The notes under the pieces: generated by a model
Database searches by the model: none
The model's input: the letters and a program-made list of their open reading frames with translations, nothing else
What the model was told of the DNA's origin: nothing
Source of the DNA: a virus
Length of the DNA: 21,867 nt
Direction: 5' to 3' (one strand)
IMG/VR virus record: IMGVR_UViG_3300032893_003198
Span: 1 to 21,867 of that record
In this document: one piece after another, positions 15,139 to 21,867 of the stretch
Layout: each line of letters opens with the position of its first letter
How positions within the stretch are numbered: position 1 is the first letter of the stretch
Made by a program: the position numbers and the translations under genes

Positions 15139-16083
15139 CTACGCGCGCTTGCTTCTGAGTTCCTGTCGGATCTCATTTTCAAGCTCTTCGTAAGAGGTTT
15201 TTCTTATGTCCTTATTGGTCGGCGGCATCCATTGCGTGGATTTCGGGGTGGGCGATTTGCCTAAAACCCCTAATTTCGTTTTCGCCTGTATGCCTTGTGA
15301 GACAGCTATTTTGGCCTGTCCCTGTGCTCTAGCGATAAGGTCATTGTGGAGGAGGTCTCTAAAGGCCGTAGAGAATCTTGGAATCCCATTGGCTTGGGCA
15401 TGTTCCAAGACTCGGAACTCTAGAGATTTTCCATTCTCGTCCAGCGATTGCCAGTCTAAATCCTCATATTCCTTCCGGATGGACTGGATCTCCTGTTCGA
15501 GTTTATGATCTTCCGCTCGTTCAACTTCTAAAATCTTTTCTTGCTGCCATTGATTCGCGAATTGCTCGATCTGTGATAATTTTTGTTCTAGAGATTGGAG
15601 CTTAGGAGCATATGGATCATTGGCAGGCAATGCTTGCCCTGGCTGTTGTGACGGTATTGCTGTTTGTGCTTGTGTTTGGGGATTAAACTGGCTACGGGCA
15701 TTCCACTGTTGCTGAATGAAATTCCACCATTGTGGGTTTTTGGCAGCAAATTCGTCGATTTGAAGATAAGGCGCATATTTTTGTTTTTCCGCCTCTAATT
15801 GCGCTTTTTCCTGATTGAATTTTTGCATGAATTGCGGCCGGTCATATCCCATCTGCGCCCATTTAATGAGCTGTTCACGGGTGCCTTTAATCTTTTTGCC
15901 GCCATGTTCGAATTCAAATTCTTCTTTGGTTTGTGGCTTCTCCTTTTCAGGAGGAGCAGTCATTGGTCTTTCGCTATTACGAGAAGACTTTCCAACGTTA
16001 TCTGCTAGTAAATCTAATTCCTCAGTAGTCCGTTCCGCTGGAGCCGGAGCTGAGTCTTGTTCTTGAAGTAATTCTTCGGCCAT
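15139..16083 (-). CDS. Scaffolding protein
   Basis: 314 residues, highly charged and Gln/Glu/Lys-rich, mostly helical. An acidic N-terminus (MAEELLQEQDSAPAPAE) leads to a conserved small domain, HGGKKIKGTREQLIKWAQMG (about 60-79), then KFNQEKAQLEAEKQKY and long coiled-coil segments (about 165-220). The C-terminus is basic (EEL..EIRQELRSKRA), as in scaffolds that contact the capsid shell. It would guide assembly of the capsid and then leave. The gene precedes the major capsid gene by 21 bases, the standard order. No protease domain is seen. The HGGKKIKGTREQ segment is a feature I know from phage scaffold-type proteins. Confidence 0.75.
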   Translation of the reverse strand: MAEELLQEQDSAPAPAERTTEELDLLADNVGKSSRNSERPMTAPPEKEKPQTKEEFEFEHGGKKIKGTREQLIKWAQMGYDRPQFMQKFNQEKAQLEAEKQKYAPYLQIDEFAAKNPQWWNFIQQQWNARSQFNPQTQAQTAIPSQQPGQALPANDPYAPKLQSLEQKLSQIEQFANQWQQEKILEVERAEDHKLEQEIQSIRKEYEDLDWQSLDENGKSLEFRVLEHAQANGIPRFSTAFRDLLHNDLIARAQGQAKIAVSQGIQAKTKLGVLGKSPTPKSTQWMPPTNKDIRKTSYEELENEIRQELRSKRA

Positions 16084-16096
16084 TTAAAAAATCCTC

Positions 16097-16444
16097 TTAA
16101 TAATTAGGTGAAGGCTGAGCGCCCACTGATGCATTAGCCGGCAATGGCTGACTGGGTGCTTTGCGCTGTTGTTGTGGAGGTTCGGCTGGGCCTGTGATCG
16201 CCTGAATGAAATTATCAGTCGACTGAACGGCTCCTTGGAAAAGCTTGATATCCTGGGGATCGAGTTGATTTCCGGCTGCTTGGATCATTTTTCCAAGCTC
16301 CATAAATCCGGTTTGGATCATCTTAATTGCGCCTTCAGGATTAACCTGAGGCTGTCCTGCCTGCGCTGCGCCGGGAGGAGTGCCTTGATCCGCGCCTTGA
16401 GTTTGGGCTGGATTTGGTGCATTGCGAGGGATTACCTGCGCCAT
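16097..16444 (-). CDS. Q/P-rich small head protein, unknown
   Basis: 115 residues. Disordered Pro/Gln/Ala-rich ends flank one helical core (NPEGAIKMIQTGFMELGKMI, 35-54, through about residue 82). No motif is recognised. It lies between the portal and scaffold genes, so a role in head assembly (a scaffold helper or an internal head protein) is likely by context. The intergenic repeat ends 19 bases before its ATG and an AGAGG ribosome site is present, so expression may restart here. The gap to the scaffold gene is 13 bases. Confidence 0.6.
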   Translation of the reverse strand: MAQVIPRNAPNPAQTQGADQGTPPGAAQAGQPQVNPEGAIKMIQTGFMELGKMIQAAGNQLDPQDIKLFQGAVQSTDNFIQAITGPAEPPQQQRKAPSQPLPANASVGAQPSPNY

Positions 16445-16460
16445 AGATACCTCTAACGAT

Positions 16461-16482
16461 TAAATTGTTTGGATTCCTGTAA
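16461..16482 (-). repeat. Intergenic repeat copy 3 (TTACAGGAA...CAATTTAA)
   Basis: A copy of the four-member TTACARGAA-N5-7-CAAT element, in the 49-base gap after the portal stop. TAA is followed 11 bases later by the element, and the next ATG is 19 bases after it. The upstream side is T-rich (CTTTTTATAT), as in copies 2 and 4. Confidence 0.6.
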
Positions 16483-16493
16483 ATATAAAAAGC

Positions 16494-18485
16494 TTACGGT
16501 CTTGCCGCGTGCGGAGGCGGTGCAGCTTGTTGCGGCTGAATCGCCCTTAAGTGTGCATCATGCAAAGTGGCTATAGCATCTGCTTGACTCTTATTTGCGG
16601 AGGCAACCGTCTGCTGAATCTTCGCTTGTGCCATGCCACCTTGCATTTGTTGCTGTTGCTGCTGCATTGCAGCTTTTTTCTGCTGAACTCTCTGCAGCAC
16701 AGCTTCATAATTCGGATAATCTAAATTCTTTAAGACTTCCTCATCATCAATTATACCAAGCTGAAACAATTTAAATGAAGTATCAGCTTTCGCCGCTTTC
16801 TCAAATGGTAATGATGAGCCGGTAGAGACTCTAACGTCAAAGTCTCCTATGATTTCAATGCGTTTATTAAGCCCATTTTGGGGATCTGTAATATTGGCAA
16901 ATCTTTGGACGGTAGGATTGCCATTTGCGTCGGTTCCTTCTAGTTTCTCCACATGAAAATAGAAGAATTGATCGGCATTTTGGTCCCCACTTACCCTGAC
17001 GATCCGAGGAACCGAATAGAATTGAAATACTCGAGAGAGATAAAGCTTTCCAAAATCCTGAAGGAATGCGTCGATATTCTTGGATTTAAGCCTAAGTCTG
17101 GTTTGTTGCGCCTGTTGCAGATCCTCTATCGCCGACGCAGCCGTAACATCGGCTGGCTCTACGCCCCGAGACAAGTCCGTTTGCCCGGAGATACCGTCGA
17201 AATATTTTCTATAGCGATCGAGCAAGGGCAAGATGAAGCTAGGCATCTCTACACCAGATTCTCTACGCACTTCACTTCCAGCCGTTTTTTCTATTACAAG
17301 CCCAGGCTTATTAAAAAGGTTATCTGTATCAATGCCGCTTGTGTCATCGACGATGTAAATGGGATTGCCCATAAGAGAAAGGCAATCAATCGTAAATGCA
17401 AGAAGCTTATTAATGGTCTTTTGTGGAGGATCGAGGTTTTCCACCTCACCAACACACCAGAACTCTCTAGGTAAAATGTAATTGTCCATCTTCGCAAATG
17501 GATAAAGACCATCATCAAATTCCATTTCGCCGTCTTCAAGAAGAACGCCGCCTGCTGTAATAATCTTTCTGCCCTTAGGGTATTTCTTCTGCTGAATAAA
17601 AGTTTGCTTTGGATTCCCAGTATCGTCGAGAACCGGGGTCCCATCCTCATGAAGTTCAAGCTGCATTTCTTCTTGGAAATCATCGTCTTTAGAATATACG
17701 GTGATTTTCAGTGCTTGGTTTTTGGCGATGGAATCATATCCACTTGGGCCTTCGACGATAAGCTTTGAATCAGTCGGGGATTTGAACATGACTTGATAAA
17801 CATCCGCTTTATCGCCTTGTTGGAAATCAATAATATCTGCGGCTATGAATTGAGCTTTATCTGGATATTCTTTTTTGAGCTCTGAAATATCTGTGGGGAC
17901 CGCGGTAATTACGTACTTTGTCCGTTTGCCGTTTACGTCCCATGCTTGTGGATCGGGAAAGAAATAGAATGGATCTTGGCTTTCAAACTCAATGCAGCCC
18001 AATCCCATTTCAGCCTTCGGATTGTAGCCAATATATGCAAAGCCATTCCCATAAAAGTGCGCATCATAGAGAATTTCAACTAAGGTCTTTAACCAATTAT
18101 TGTGCGCCCAATCATTTTTCGCCACTTTGGTAAGAATGTCGGAAAGTTCATATTGTTGAGGCAACGTGGGCAGAAATTCCAGCTGTGGAGAGGAATCGAC
18201 AAGTATAGGGACCATCGATTGGATCGTTTCGAAGATAAGATTGAGCACTTCTGAGCTTCGGTAGGACGGCCGCACTTCTTTCCATTGACGACCGCGGAAC
18301 ATTTTGTACCAATCAATCCATCTTTGGTCATATCGCTTTCGATATTTTTTTGCCTTCGAATAAAGGCTATCGACTAATTGAAGAATCTTTTTTTCTTCTG
18401 GAGGCGGATTGTAGCCAGGCATTCCGCCATTTGGATTATCTGGAGCCTGATGTTCTTGAAGATATGGAACTGTGATTTCGCTCAT
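16494..18485 (-). CDS. Portal protein
   Basis: 663 residues. The N-terminal region YDQRWIDWYKMFRGRQWKEV (52-71), followed by SEVLNLIFETIQSMVPILVD, is the standard opening of podovirus portal proteins. A long alpha/beta middle follows, with the helical segment IDAFLQDFGKLYLSRVFQFY. The C-terminus (about 590-640) is a Gln-rich helix like the barrel of P22-type portals. It forms the 12-fold ring at the capsid vertex through which DNA enters and leaves. The start overlaps the previous stop as ATGA with AGAGGA seven bases upstream. The poly-Gln part has a run of CAG-like codons. It sits upstream of scaffold and capsid genes and downstream of the terminase genes, as expected. Confidence 0.9.
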   Translation of the reverse strand: MSEITVPYLQEHQAPDNPNGGMPGYNPPPEEKKILQLVDSLYSKAKKYRKRYDQRWIDWYKMFRGRQWKEVRPSYRSSEVLNLIFETIQSMVPILVDSSPQLEFLPTLPQQYELSDILTKVAKNDWAHNNWLKTLVEILYDAHFYGNGFAYIGYNPKAEMGLGCIEFESQDPFYFFPDPQAWDVNGKRTKYVITAVPTDISELKKEYPDKAQFIAADIIDFQQGDKADVYQVMFKSPTDSKLIVEGPSGYDSIAKNQALKITVYSKDDDFQEEMQLELHEDGTPVLDDTGNPKQTFIQQKKYPKGRKIITAGGVLLEDGEMEFDDGLYPFAKMDNYILPREFWCVGEVENLDPPQKTINKLLAFTIDCLSLMGNPIYIVDDTSGIDTDNLFNKPGLVIEKTAGSEVRRESGVEMPSFILPLLDRYRKYFDGISGQTDLSRGVEPADVTAASAIEDLQQAQQTRLRLKSKNIDAFLQDFGKLYLSRVFQFYSVPRIVRVSGDQNADQFFYFHVEKLEGTDANGNPTVQRFANITDPQNGLNKRIEIIGDFDVRVSTGSSLPFEKAAKADTSFKLFQLGIIDDEEVLKNLDYPNYEAVLQRVQQKKAAMQQQQQQMQGGMAQAKIQQTVASANKSQADAIATLHDAHLRAIQPQQAAPPPHAARP

Positions 18486-18862
18486 GCTGATTTCCTCTGA
18501 AGCGAATCAATCCAATCTCGCTTATTGGCGGCGCCGGCCACCGCTGCTGCATAACAACGCCAATTAGGCGGATCTTTTACAAGGGTTGGTAAAGTATTAA
18601 GCCATTCCAATCCCTGCGTTCCCCATAGGCGCCAAATTGCCTTGTCCATTGCATCTTTGATGGCTTCTTTAGTGCAGGTTCGTTGCCATTCATATAGGTC
18701 ACAAATCGCCTTAAATGCTGTATGGGTTATTCCGTAATAAAAATCGGCTGGCTCAAGATATTCATTGATGAGACGAGGAACTATAAATGGCAAACAGAGG
18801 CAACAAGATAAGACATTTTCCTCCCATGCGCGCGGAGGCGGGAAGTTATAAAGCTTTGCCAT
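18482..18862 (-). CDS. Standalone DnaB N-terminal-domain protein
   Basis: 126 residues matching the N-terminal dimerisation domain of replicative helicase DnaB along its whole length: P-x-x-x-E-E-x-V-L (10-18), LEPADFYYGITHTAFKAICD (36-55, compare DnaB 'L.p.dFy...H..If.ai..L'), GLEWLNTLP (84-92, compare 'Gg..yL..L'), and NWRCYAAAVAGAANKR (100-115, compare 'N...YA.iV.e.a..R'). No Walker A or RecA-like domain follows; the frame stops and the portal gene overlaps it. In full DnaB this domain makes the hexamer collar and touches primase. Here it could block host DnaB, or be a domain reused for another role. Its place among packaging genes is unexpected. The intergenic repeat lies just before its start. 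The fold is confident, the function is not. Confidence 0.72.
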   Translation of the reverse strand: MAKLYNFPPPRAWEENVLSCCLCLPFIVPRLINEYLEPADFYYGITHTAFKAICDLYEWQRTCTKEAIKDAMDKAIWRLWGTQGLEWLNTLPTLVKDPPNWRCYAAAVAGAANKRDWIDSLQRKSA

Positions 18863-18868
18863 ATTTTC

Positions 18869-18886
18869 ATTGGTAACTTCCTGTAA
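18869..18886 (-). repeat. Intergenic repeat copy 4 (TTACAGGAA...CAATG)
   Basis: A copy of the element with a five-base spacer, in the 36-base gap between the 57-residue gene and the DnaB-like gene. TAA is followed 12 bases later by the element, matching copies 2 and 3. It lies only six bases before the ATG, so it also supplies the AGGAAG ribosome site. Confidence 0.55.
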
Positions 18887-18898
18887 ATTAGATTTAAG

Positions 18899-19072
18899 TT
18901 ATGAGAGCTGAGACTTAGACATTCTGCGTTTCATTGCATCAGGTTGTCCAGTAGTTTTGGCTTTTTCAGAATAGGCTATTGCAATAGCTTGCTTCTGAGG
19001 CTTGCCCGCATTCATTTCAGTTTTAATATTATTGCTGAAGGCCTGTGGTGTACCGCCGCCCTGTAATGGCAT
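18899..19072 (-). CDS. Small conserved phage protein with KPQKQAIAIAYS motif
   Basis: 57 residues from the ATG at 19072, which overlaps the upstream stop as TAATG with GGGGGG about seven bases away. TTG or ATG starts up to 15 bases earlier are possible but place the ribosome site badly. It has a Gly/Gln start, then NIKTEMNAGKPQKQAIAIAY (15-34), a pattern seen in many small phage proteins ('agkpqkqAvAIAls'), and a basic end with MKRRMSKSQ. These proteins are thought to be small DNA- or virion-associated factors; no function is proven. It lies between the zinc-ribbon cluster and the DnaB-like gene. Confidence 0.7.
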   Translation of the reverse strand: MPLQGGGTPQAFSNNIKTEMNAGKPQKQAIAIAYSEKAKTTGQPDAMKRRMSKSQLS

Positions 19073-19218
19073 TAGCATTCCCCCCAAAAGATAAGAAGCG
19101 GGTTCTTTTGTTCCCCTATAGCCTCGAGGCCAATAATAGCTTCATTCCTCAAGGTTAAATCGACGATTTGCTGCATTGTTACGCATTCGGGAACAATGTC
19201 CCCTTTACTCAGCTCCAA
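19072..19218 (-). CDS. Small ORF (48 aa), TTG start, coupled on both sides
   Basis: A 48-codon frame that begins in the last codons of the zinc-ribbon gene (AAGGG five bases before TTG) and ends with a TAA that overlaps the ATG of the next gene (TAATG). The sequence VDLTLRNEAIIGLEAIG (19-35) looks like a folded amphipathic helix, not noise. It fills a gap of more than 110 bases that would otherwise be empty in a gene-dense operon. An ATG 42 bases further in would give a 34-residue product. No function is recognised. Confidence 0.45.
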   Translation of the reverse strand: MELSKGDIVPECVTMQQIVDLTLRNEAIIGLEAIGEQKNPLLIFWGEC

Positions 19219-19561
19219 CCCAACCCTTGTCCGCTTCTTCCCAGGCTCGCTCTCGCCTTTGTTCTCGCTCTTTATCGAAATATTTATGGATTGTTTCTGG
19301 CTTTTCGTTTCCGATCTCCTCAAGGCCTTTTTGCTTTGCGACCTCATTACGCTGAGCCTTTCCTCTAACAACGCATCCAAGTCCTGGGTTGTATTCCGCT
19401 TCCTCAACCCTAGTGCCATAAAGATGCGTTTTACGAGGCACAAACTCCCTAGTCGCAACGTATTGGCACTTCGGGCAATTCTCATCATCATCGTAATAAC
19501 GAGCTGATTTGATTACTTCGAAGTCGTGCGAGCAATTTTCGCAATGGTAACAATAAACCAT
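19205..19561 (-). CDS. FmdB-like zinc-ribbon protein
   Basis: 118 residues. The N-terminus VYCYHCENCSHDFEV (2-16) with C7-x2-C10 and C29-x2-C32 (NCPKCQY) is the FmdB-type zinc ribbon. A middle segment, NPGLGCVVRGKAQRNEVAKQ, then a charged helix EREQRRERAWEEADKG follow; this whole architecture recurs in podovirus packaging regions. It may bind nucleic acid or a protein partner. It follows the Gly/Ser-rich gene by three bases. It is probably cytoplasmic or virion-associated, as no signal peptide is present. The function of FmdB-type proteins in phages is not known. Confidence 0.72.
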   Translation of the reverse strand: MVYCYHCENCSHDFEVIKSARYYDDDENCPKCQYVATREFVPRKTHLYGTRVEEAEYNPGLGCVVRGKAQRNEVAKQKGLEEIGNEKPETIHKYFDKEREQRRERAWEEADKGWVGAE

Positions 19562-19564
19562 GAA

Positions 19565-19777
19565 TTAACGGACTTTTGCCGGAACCTCGGGGACCGCACC
19601 ATGCTCCATATCGGCTTTATTGAGCGTATAGTTCTCTAAGCCATCACTGGAATCTTGATGAGCGAACTCACCCTTTTGAGAAGATGGTACTGTGGGACCT
19701 CCGCCTGAATCGAAGGTCTCATAGCCGCCTTTATTGCTGGAGCTTCCGCCCTGTCCTGGTACATTCATTTTTCCCAT
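19565..19777 (-). CDS. Gly/Ser-rich small protein, unknown
   Basis: 70 residues. The first 40 are Gly/Ser/Gln-rich and probably disordered; the rest is polar and acidic (HQDSSDGLENYTLNKADMEH, 40-59). No motif is recognised. The start ATG has a good AAGGAA site a few bases upstream in the 13-base gap after the previous gene. It is kept as a gene because of the ribosome site and the tight spacing on both sides. A small virion-associated role is possible. Confidence 0.55.
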   Translation of the reverse strand: MGKMNVPGQGGSSSNKGGYETFDSGGGPTVPSSQKGEFAHQDSSDGLENYTLNKADMEHGAVPEVPAKVR

Positions 19778-19790
19778 GATTATTCCTTTG

Positions 19791-20000
19791 TTAGAAAGTT
19801 CGACCGAGGCGTCTCATTATGGCAAGAACCCCTGGCCGCTGAGAGTTGGGTGTATGTAAAAAATTTGCGTGGGAATTCTCAAAGCTTTTTTGAGCTTCGG
19901 CATTGAGTGGGGCAGATATTTTCAATTGCCCATAATAATTTTGGTTAGGATCCTCAATTGCATGCACAGCAAGTTTTACGTCTGGCTTTACTTGTGTCAT
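19791..20000 (-). CDS. Small protein after large terminase, unknown
   Basis: 69 residues with a folded-looking beta start (KPDVKLAVHAIEDPNQNYYG, 5-24), then LKISAPLNAEAQKSFENSHANF and a basic end PGVLAIMRRLGRTF. No family is recognised. It begins 13 bases after the terminase stop with GGGGGAA just before the ATG, a strong ribosome site. Its place between terL and the small-gene cluster suggests a packaging or head accessory role by context only. Confidence 0.6.
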   Translation of the reverse strand: MTQVKPDVKLAVHAIEDPNQNYYGQLKISAPLNAEAQKSFENSHANFLHTPNSQRPGVLAIMRRLGRTF

Positions 20001-20013
20001 TATATTCCCCCAA

Positions 20014-21339
20014 TTAAACGATTCTGGTTCTAAACTTGGATCTCGTCAATCTCTTGAATCTAGCCTCCTGCGATTCTTGCCGCTCTTCATCAGAACCATC
20101 ATCAGGAGTATAGGGCGTGAAGCGCAATTTTGAGCGATATGTCCTTAGTGTAACAAATCTATTGGCCGACATGGCATGATCATTTTGGCCCACCGGGCCA
20201 GTCTCTTTCGAATCGTCGTCAGAACCGAGATCAACCGGCTCCGGATAGTGATAGGTTTCATATTCATCAATGGTATATGGCGAGGTTCCTGCAAAGACCT
20301 TATAAGCTCCTGTTTTGATAAGTTCATAATGTAAGTCCGTCCCGACTTGAATATCGCGTTCCGGCACAGCCACTGCTGGGAGACCGTTTTGGTTGAACAG
20401 GAGAATATTTTCTGGTCTCTCGTGACCACAATAAAACTGTTTGATTCCAAAGACTGACATTTTTTGCTTTGCGACATTCATTTGCTCCGGCACCGTCATC
20501 CCTGTGCGGTAGAACTCAGATACCTGATAATGCTTTCCATCCGGTGTAATCGCTCTGACAACGATGACAAATGGCTCTGTATGTCCCCAATCGATTCCCC
20601 CATAGAAAACAGTTCCTGCTGGAAGTTTGAAAGGTTCACAGATGTTATTGGTATCATCGAAACAGTCGTAGACGAGTCCGGTTTGTTTTCCCCATTCTCC
20701 CCCGAAGAGCATTTCAAATCGTCTGGGGTCCATACTATTTCGCATGGCGCTCCGTTTCGCTGGGTCGTGGAGCGAATGGAAAGGATTATCCCAGGATGCG
20801 GCTTGGATAAGCTTAATGTCAGAGAGTAGTCCTTTGGATTTCGGTTTAATGTAATCTTTGTAGAGCCAATTTCGTGAATAAGGACTTGTTGTGTATAAGC
20901 CCCTTGCTCCGACTGAGGCGGCGCGGGCTTGAAGGTTTTCATGAAAATAGAGAGATACTTTGCCAGCTTCATCGAGCCAATATGCCCTAACTTTAGGAAT
21001 TCCCACAATGGAATCTGGATCGGTTTCCGTTCTAAAATAAATAGGACGTTTGTCCGCTAGTTCGAACATTCCATCCACTTTGTGCATTGTCCCCATATGC
21101 CCCATGAACTTGTGAAAGTAGGGCATTATGCTTTGCTGCATTATCTTGAAAGTGGGGCTCATTATCAGAAATGTGGCTTCTTTGTCTGGGAAAGCATGGA
21201 GCTGATTCATGAACCATAAGGCGCCCGCGATGCTCTTGCCCCATTGAGTCCCAGTCGCAGCGATAGTCATATCGGAAGCTGAATGAATTAACTGAGATTG
21301 TTTGGGGCTGTGGGGACGGAATCTGCATTGTTCTTCCAT
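20014..21339 (-). CDS. terL: Terminase large subunit
   Basis: 441 residues. The ATPase domain has Walker A GTQWGKS (30-36), Walker B VRAYWLDE (117-124) with catalytic E124, and coupling motif TTSP (150-153). The nuclease domain has GGIDWG with D250 and a final DHAM with D387. The position where many relatives show a second acidic residue (YAD-type) here reads CGHERPEN (304-311). This motor cuts and pumps DNA into the capsid through the portal. The start is sure: the codon directly before the ATG is an in-frame TAA, and the next Met is close to Walker A. It overlaps the zinc-binding gene upstream by 52 bases, which is unusually long. At 441 residues it is near the short end of the family. Confidence 0.93.
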   Translation of the reverse strand: MEEQCRFRPHSPKQSQLIHSASDMTIAATGTQWGKSIAGALWFMNQLHAFPDKEATFLIMSPTFKIMQQSIMPYFHKFMGHMGTMHKVDGMFELADKRPIYFRTETDPDSIVGIPKVRAYWLDEAGKVSLYFHENLQARAASVGARGLYTTSPYSRNWLYKDYIKPKSKGLLSDIKLIQAASWDNPFHSLHDPAKRSAMRNSMDPRRFEMLFGGEWGKQTGLVYDCFDDTNNICEPFKLPAGTVFYGGIDWGHTEPFVIVVRAITPDGKHYQVSEFYRTGMTVPEQMNVAKQKMSVFGIKQFYCGHERPENILLFNQNGLPAVAVPERDIQVGTDLHYELIKTGAYKVFAGTSPYTIDEYETYHYPEPVDLGSDDDSKETGPVGQNDHAMSANRFVTLRTYRSKLRFTPYTPDDGSDEERQESQEARFKRLTRSKFRTRIV

Positions 21340-21548
21340 TTATTTTCGGTCCAACATTCCAAACAAAATAGCCCATGGTTCATTCCCTTGGTGCCCGCGC
21401 CATAAGCGATAGGCTCAGCATCTGCAAGTAATTCAAATAGTGGTTTGGTGCACCCTTTACAAAGAATGACTGTGCCTTTTTGCGTGCAAATGATTACGGC
21501 CCGCTTTCCGTTGACGCTACATACAATGGTTTCTGCTTCCTTAATCAT
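21288..21548 (-). CDS. Small zinc-binding protein between terminase subunits
   Basis: 86 residues with two CxxC pairs, C30-x2-C33 (CKGC) and C62-x2-C65 (CLEC), likely holding one zinc ion. The segment between them is 28 residues long. No HNH or recombinase signature is seen, so a nuclease role is not supported. It overlaps the small-terminase gene by 8 bases and terL by 52 bases, so the three genes are locked in one transcript. A role in packaging by DNA or protein contact is inferred from that context. Confidence 0.62.
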   Translation of the reverse strand: MIKEAETIVCSVNGKRAVIICTQKGTVILCKGCTKPLFELLADAEPIAYGAGTKGMNHGLFCLECWTENKWKNNADSVPTAPNNLS

Positions 21549-21867
21549 TAGTTTCCGCTGCTGCGGTGATGAGCCTTTTTTCGCCTATTGTTTCACCTTC
21601 ATCATTCAATATTTCAACTGCGGTAAATTTACTCCCATCTCGAGTAGTGATGTCCATCTTTTCATCGACGCCACAATAATGGCTTAGAAACCTGAGTAAT
21701 ACCCTATCTGATCCTTCTTGTATTCTCTTCCAGGCTAGCTTTTTGAGATTGGAACGGCCGATCTGCTTACCTTCCTCTAATTCTGTTTCAAAATTACGCA
21801 ATATTGAATTGACTGAGGTATTGAAAATAGCCGCTATTTCCCTCGCACTACAGAATAATGATGCAAG
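21541..21867 (-). CDS. terS: Terminase small subunit, 5' end outside window
   Basis: Partial. The frame is open to the right edge, giving 108 visible residues; a TTG at 21801 is not the true start, because the frame continues upstream with LASLFCSAREIAAIFNTSVN. That edge part forms a helix-turn-helix (AREIAAIFNTSVNSILRN) as in phage small terminases and related DNA-binding proteins, followed by LKKLAWKRIQEGSDRVLLRFL and a GVDEK turn, like the 'sLR..qfk.A..Gn..m...L.k..LG..Dk' pattern of that family. It would recognise the packaging site and recruit TerL. The adjacent terL supports the call. The N-terminus lies beyond the window. Confidence 0.7.
   Translation of the reverse strand, partial: LASLFCSAREIAAIFNTSVNSILRNFETELEEGKQIGRSNLKKLAWKRIQEGSDRVLLRFLSHYCGVDEKMDITTRDGSKFTAVEILNDEGETIGEKRLITAAAETND

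Noticed and set aside
16630-16690. CAG-like codon run in the portal gene
   Set aside because: It encodes a Gln-rich C-terminal helix common in portal proteins; not an independent repeat element.
16953-17474. 173-residue plus-strand frame opposite the portal gene
   Set aside because: It lies wholly inside the well-supported portal gene, shows no motif or ribosome site, and has the composition of an antisense shadow.
19219-19491. Upstream part of the minus-strand frame that ends at 19072
   Set aside because: This part overlaps the zinc-ribbon gene in another frame and looks like a shadow; only the last 48 codons (19072-19218) look genuine.
20496-21008. 170-residue minus-strand frame inside terL
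   Set aside because: Wholly within the terminase gene whose catalytic motifs are intact; the product is low-quality and has no recognised features.
21288-21548. HNH endonuclease between the terminase genes
   Set aside because: HNH genes are common here, but the protein has only CxxC pairs and no His-Asn-His pattern.

Overview
The window is a 21.9 kb piece of a tailed double-stranded DNA phage (Caudoviricetes). It carries the DNA-packaging, head and tail genes. The tail genes point to a short tail (podovirus type): there is a portal, a T7/P22-type adaptor, a beta-rich tail nozzle and large glycine- and glutamine-rich ejection proteins, but no sheath, no repeated tube protein and no long tape-measure gene. 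The host is probably a Gram-negative bacterium. The endolysin is a small single-domain M15 peptidase with no wall-binding domain, and most genes have good AGGA/GGAGG ribosome sites, which argues against Bacteroidetes. Species cannot be read from the sequence. I saw no tRNA, integrase, CRISPR array or insertion sequence.

Nearly all genes lie on the minus strand and are read from the right end to the left. From right to left: a 5'-truncated terminase small subunit, a small zinc-binding protein, the large terminase, a run of small genes (one FmdB-like zinc ribbon, one conserved phage KPQKQAIAIAYS protein), a standalone DnaB N-terminal-domain protein, portal, a Q/P-rich protein, scaffold, major capsid protein and a probable capsid decoration protein. 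A strong intrinsic terminator follows the decoration gene. Next come a DUF115/Maf-like enzyme, two small beta-rich proteins, a LamG protein, a C2H2-finger protein, a double-LamG protein, the head-tail adaptor, the tail nozzle, a cluster of ejection-type proteins and a tail fibre. The M15 endolysin is the only convincing plus-strand gene. It converges on the tail-fibre gene, and the two share a TTAA stop. To its left, again on the minus strand, are a small membrane protein and a PseB-like UDP-GlcNAc 4,6-dehydratase that ends exactly at the window edge.

Most junctions are ATGA, TAATG or TGATG overlaps or gaps of a few bases, so the minus-strand genes look like one long late operon. Four of the few wider gaps carry copies of a 20-23 bp repeat, TTACARGAA-N5-7-CAAT, on the coding strand. 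It is a candidate phage-specific promoter or processing site.

The most interesting biology is the pairing of two genes. A PseB-type sugar-nucleotide dehydratase starts pseudaminic-acid-type sugar synthesis, and a DUF115/Maf-type protein belongs to the family that transfers such sugars to flagellin. Three LamG glycan-binding modules lie just downstream of the DUF115 gene. Together they suggest a phage that decorates its own particle, or its host, with nonulosonic-type sugars. The second notable item is a DnaB N-terminal domain with no helicase domain, placed between the terminase and portal genes.
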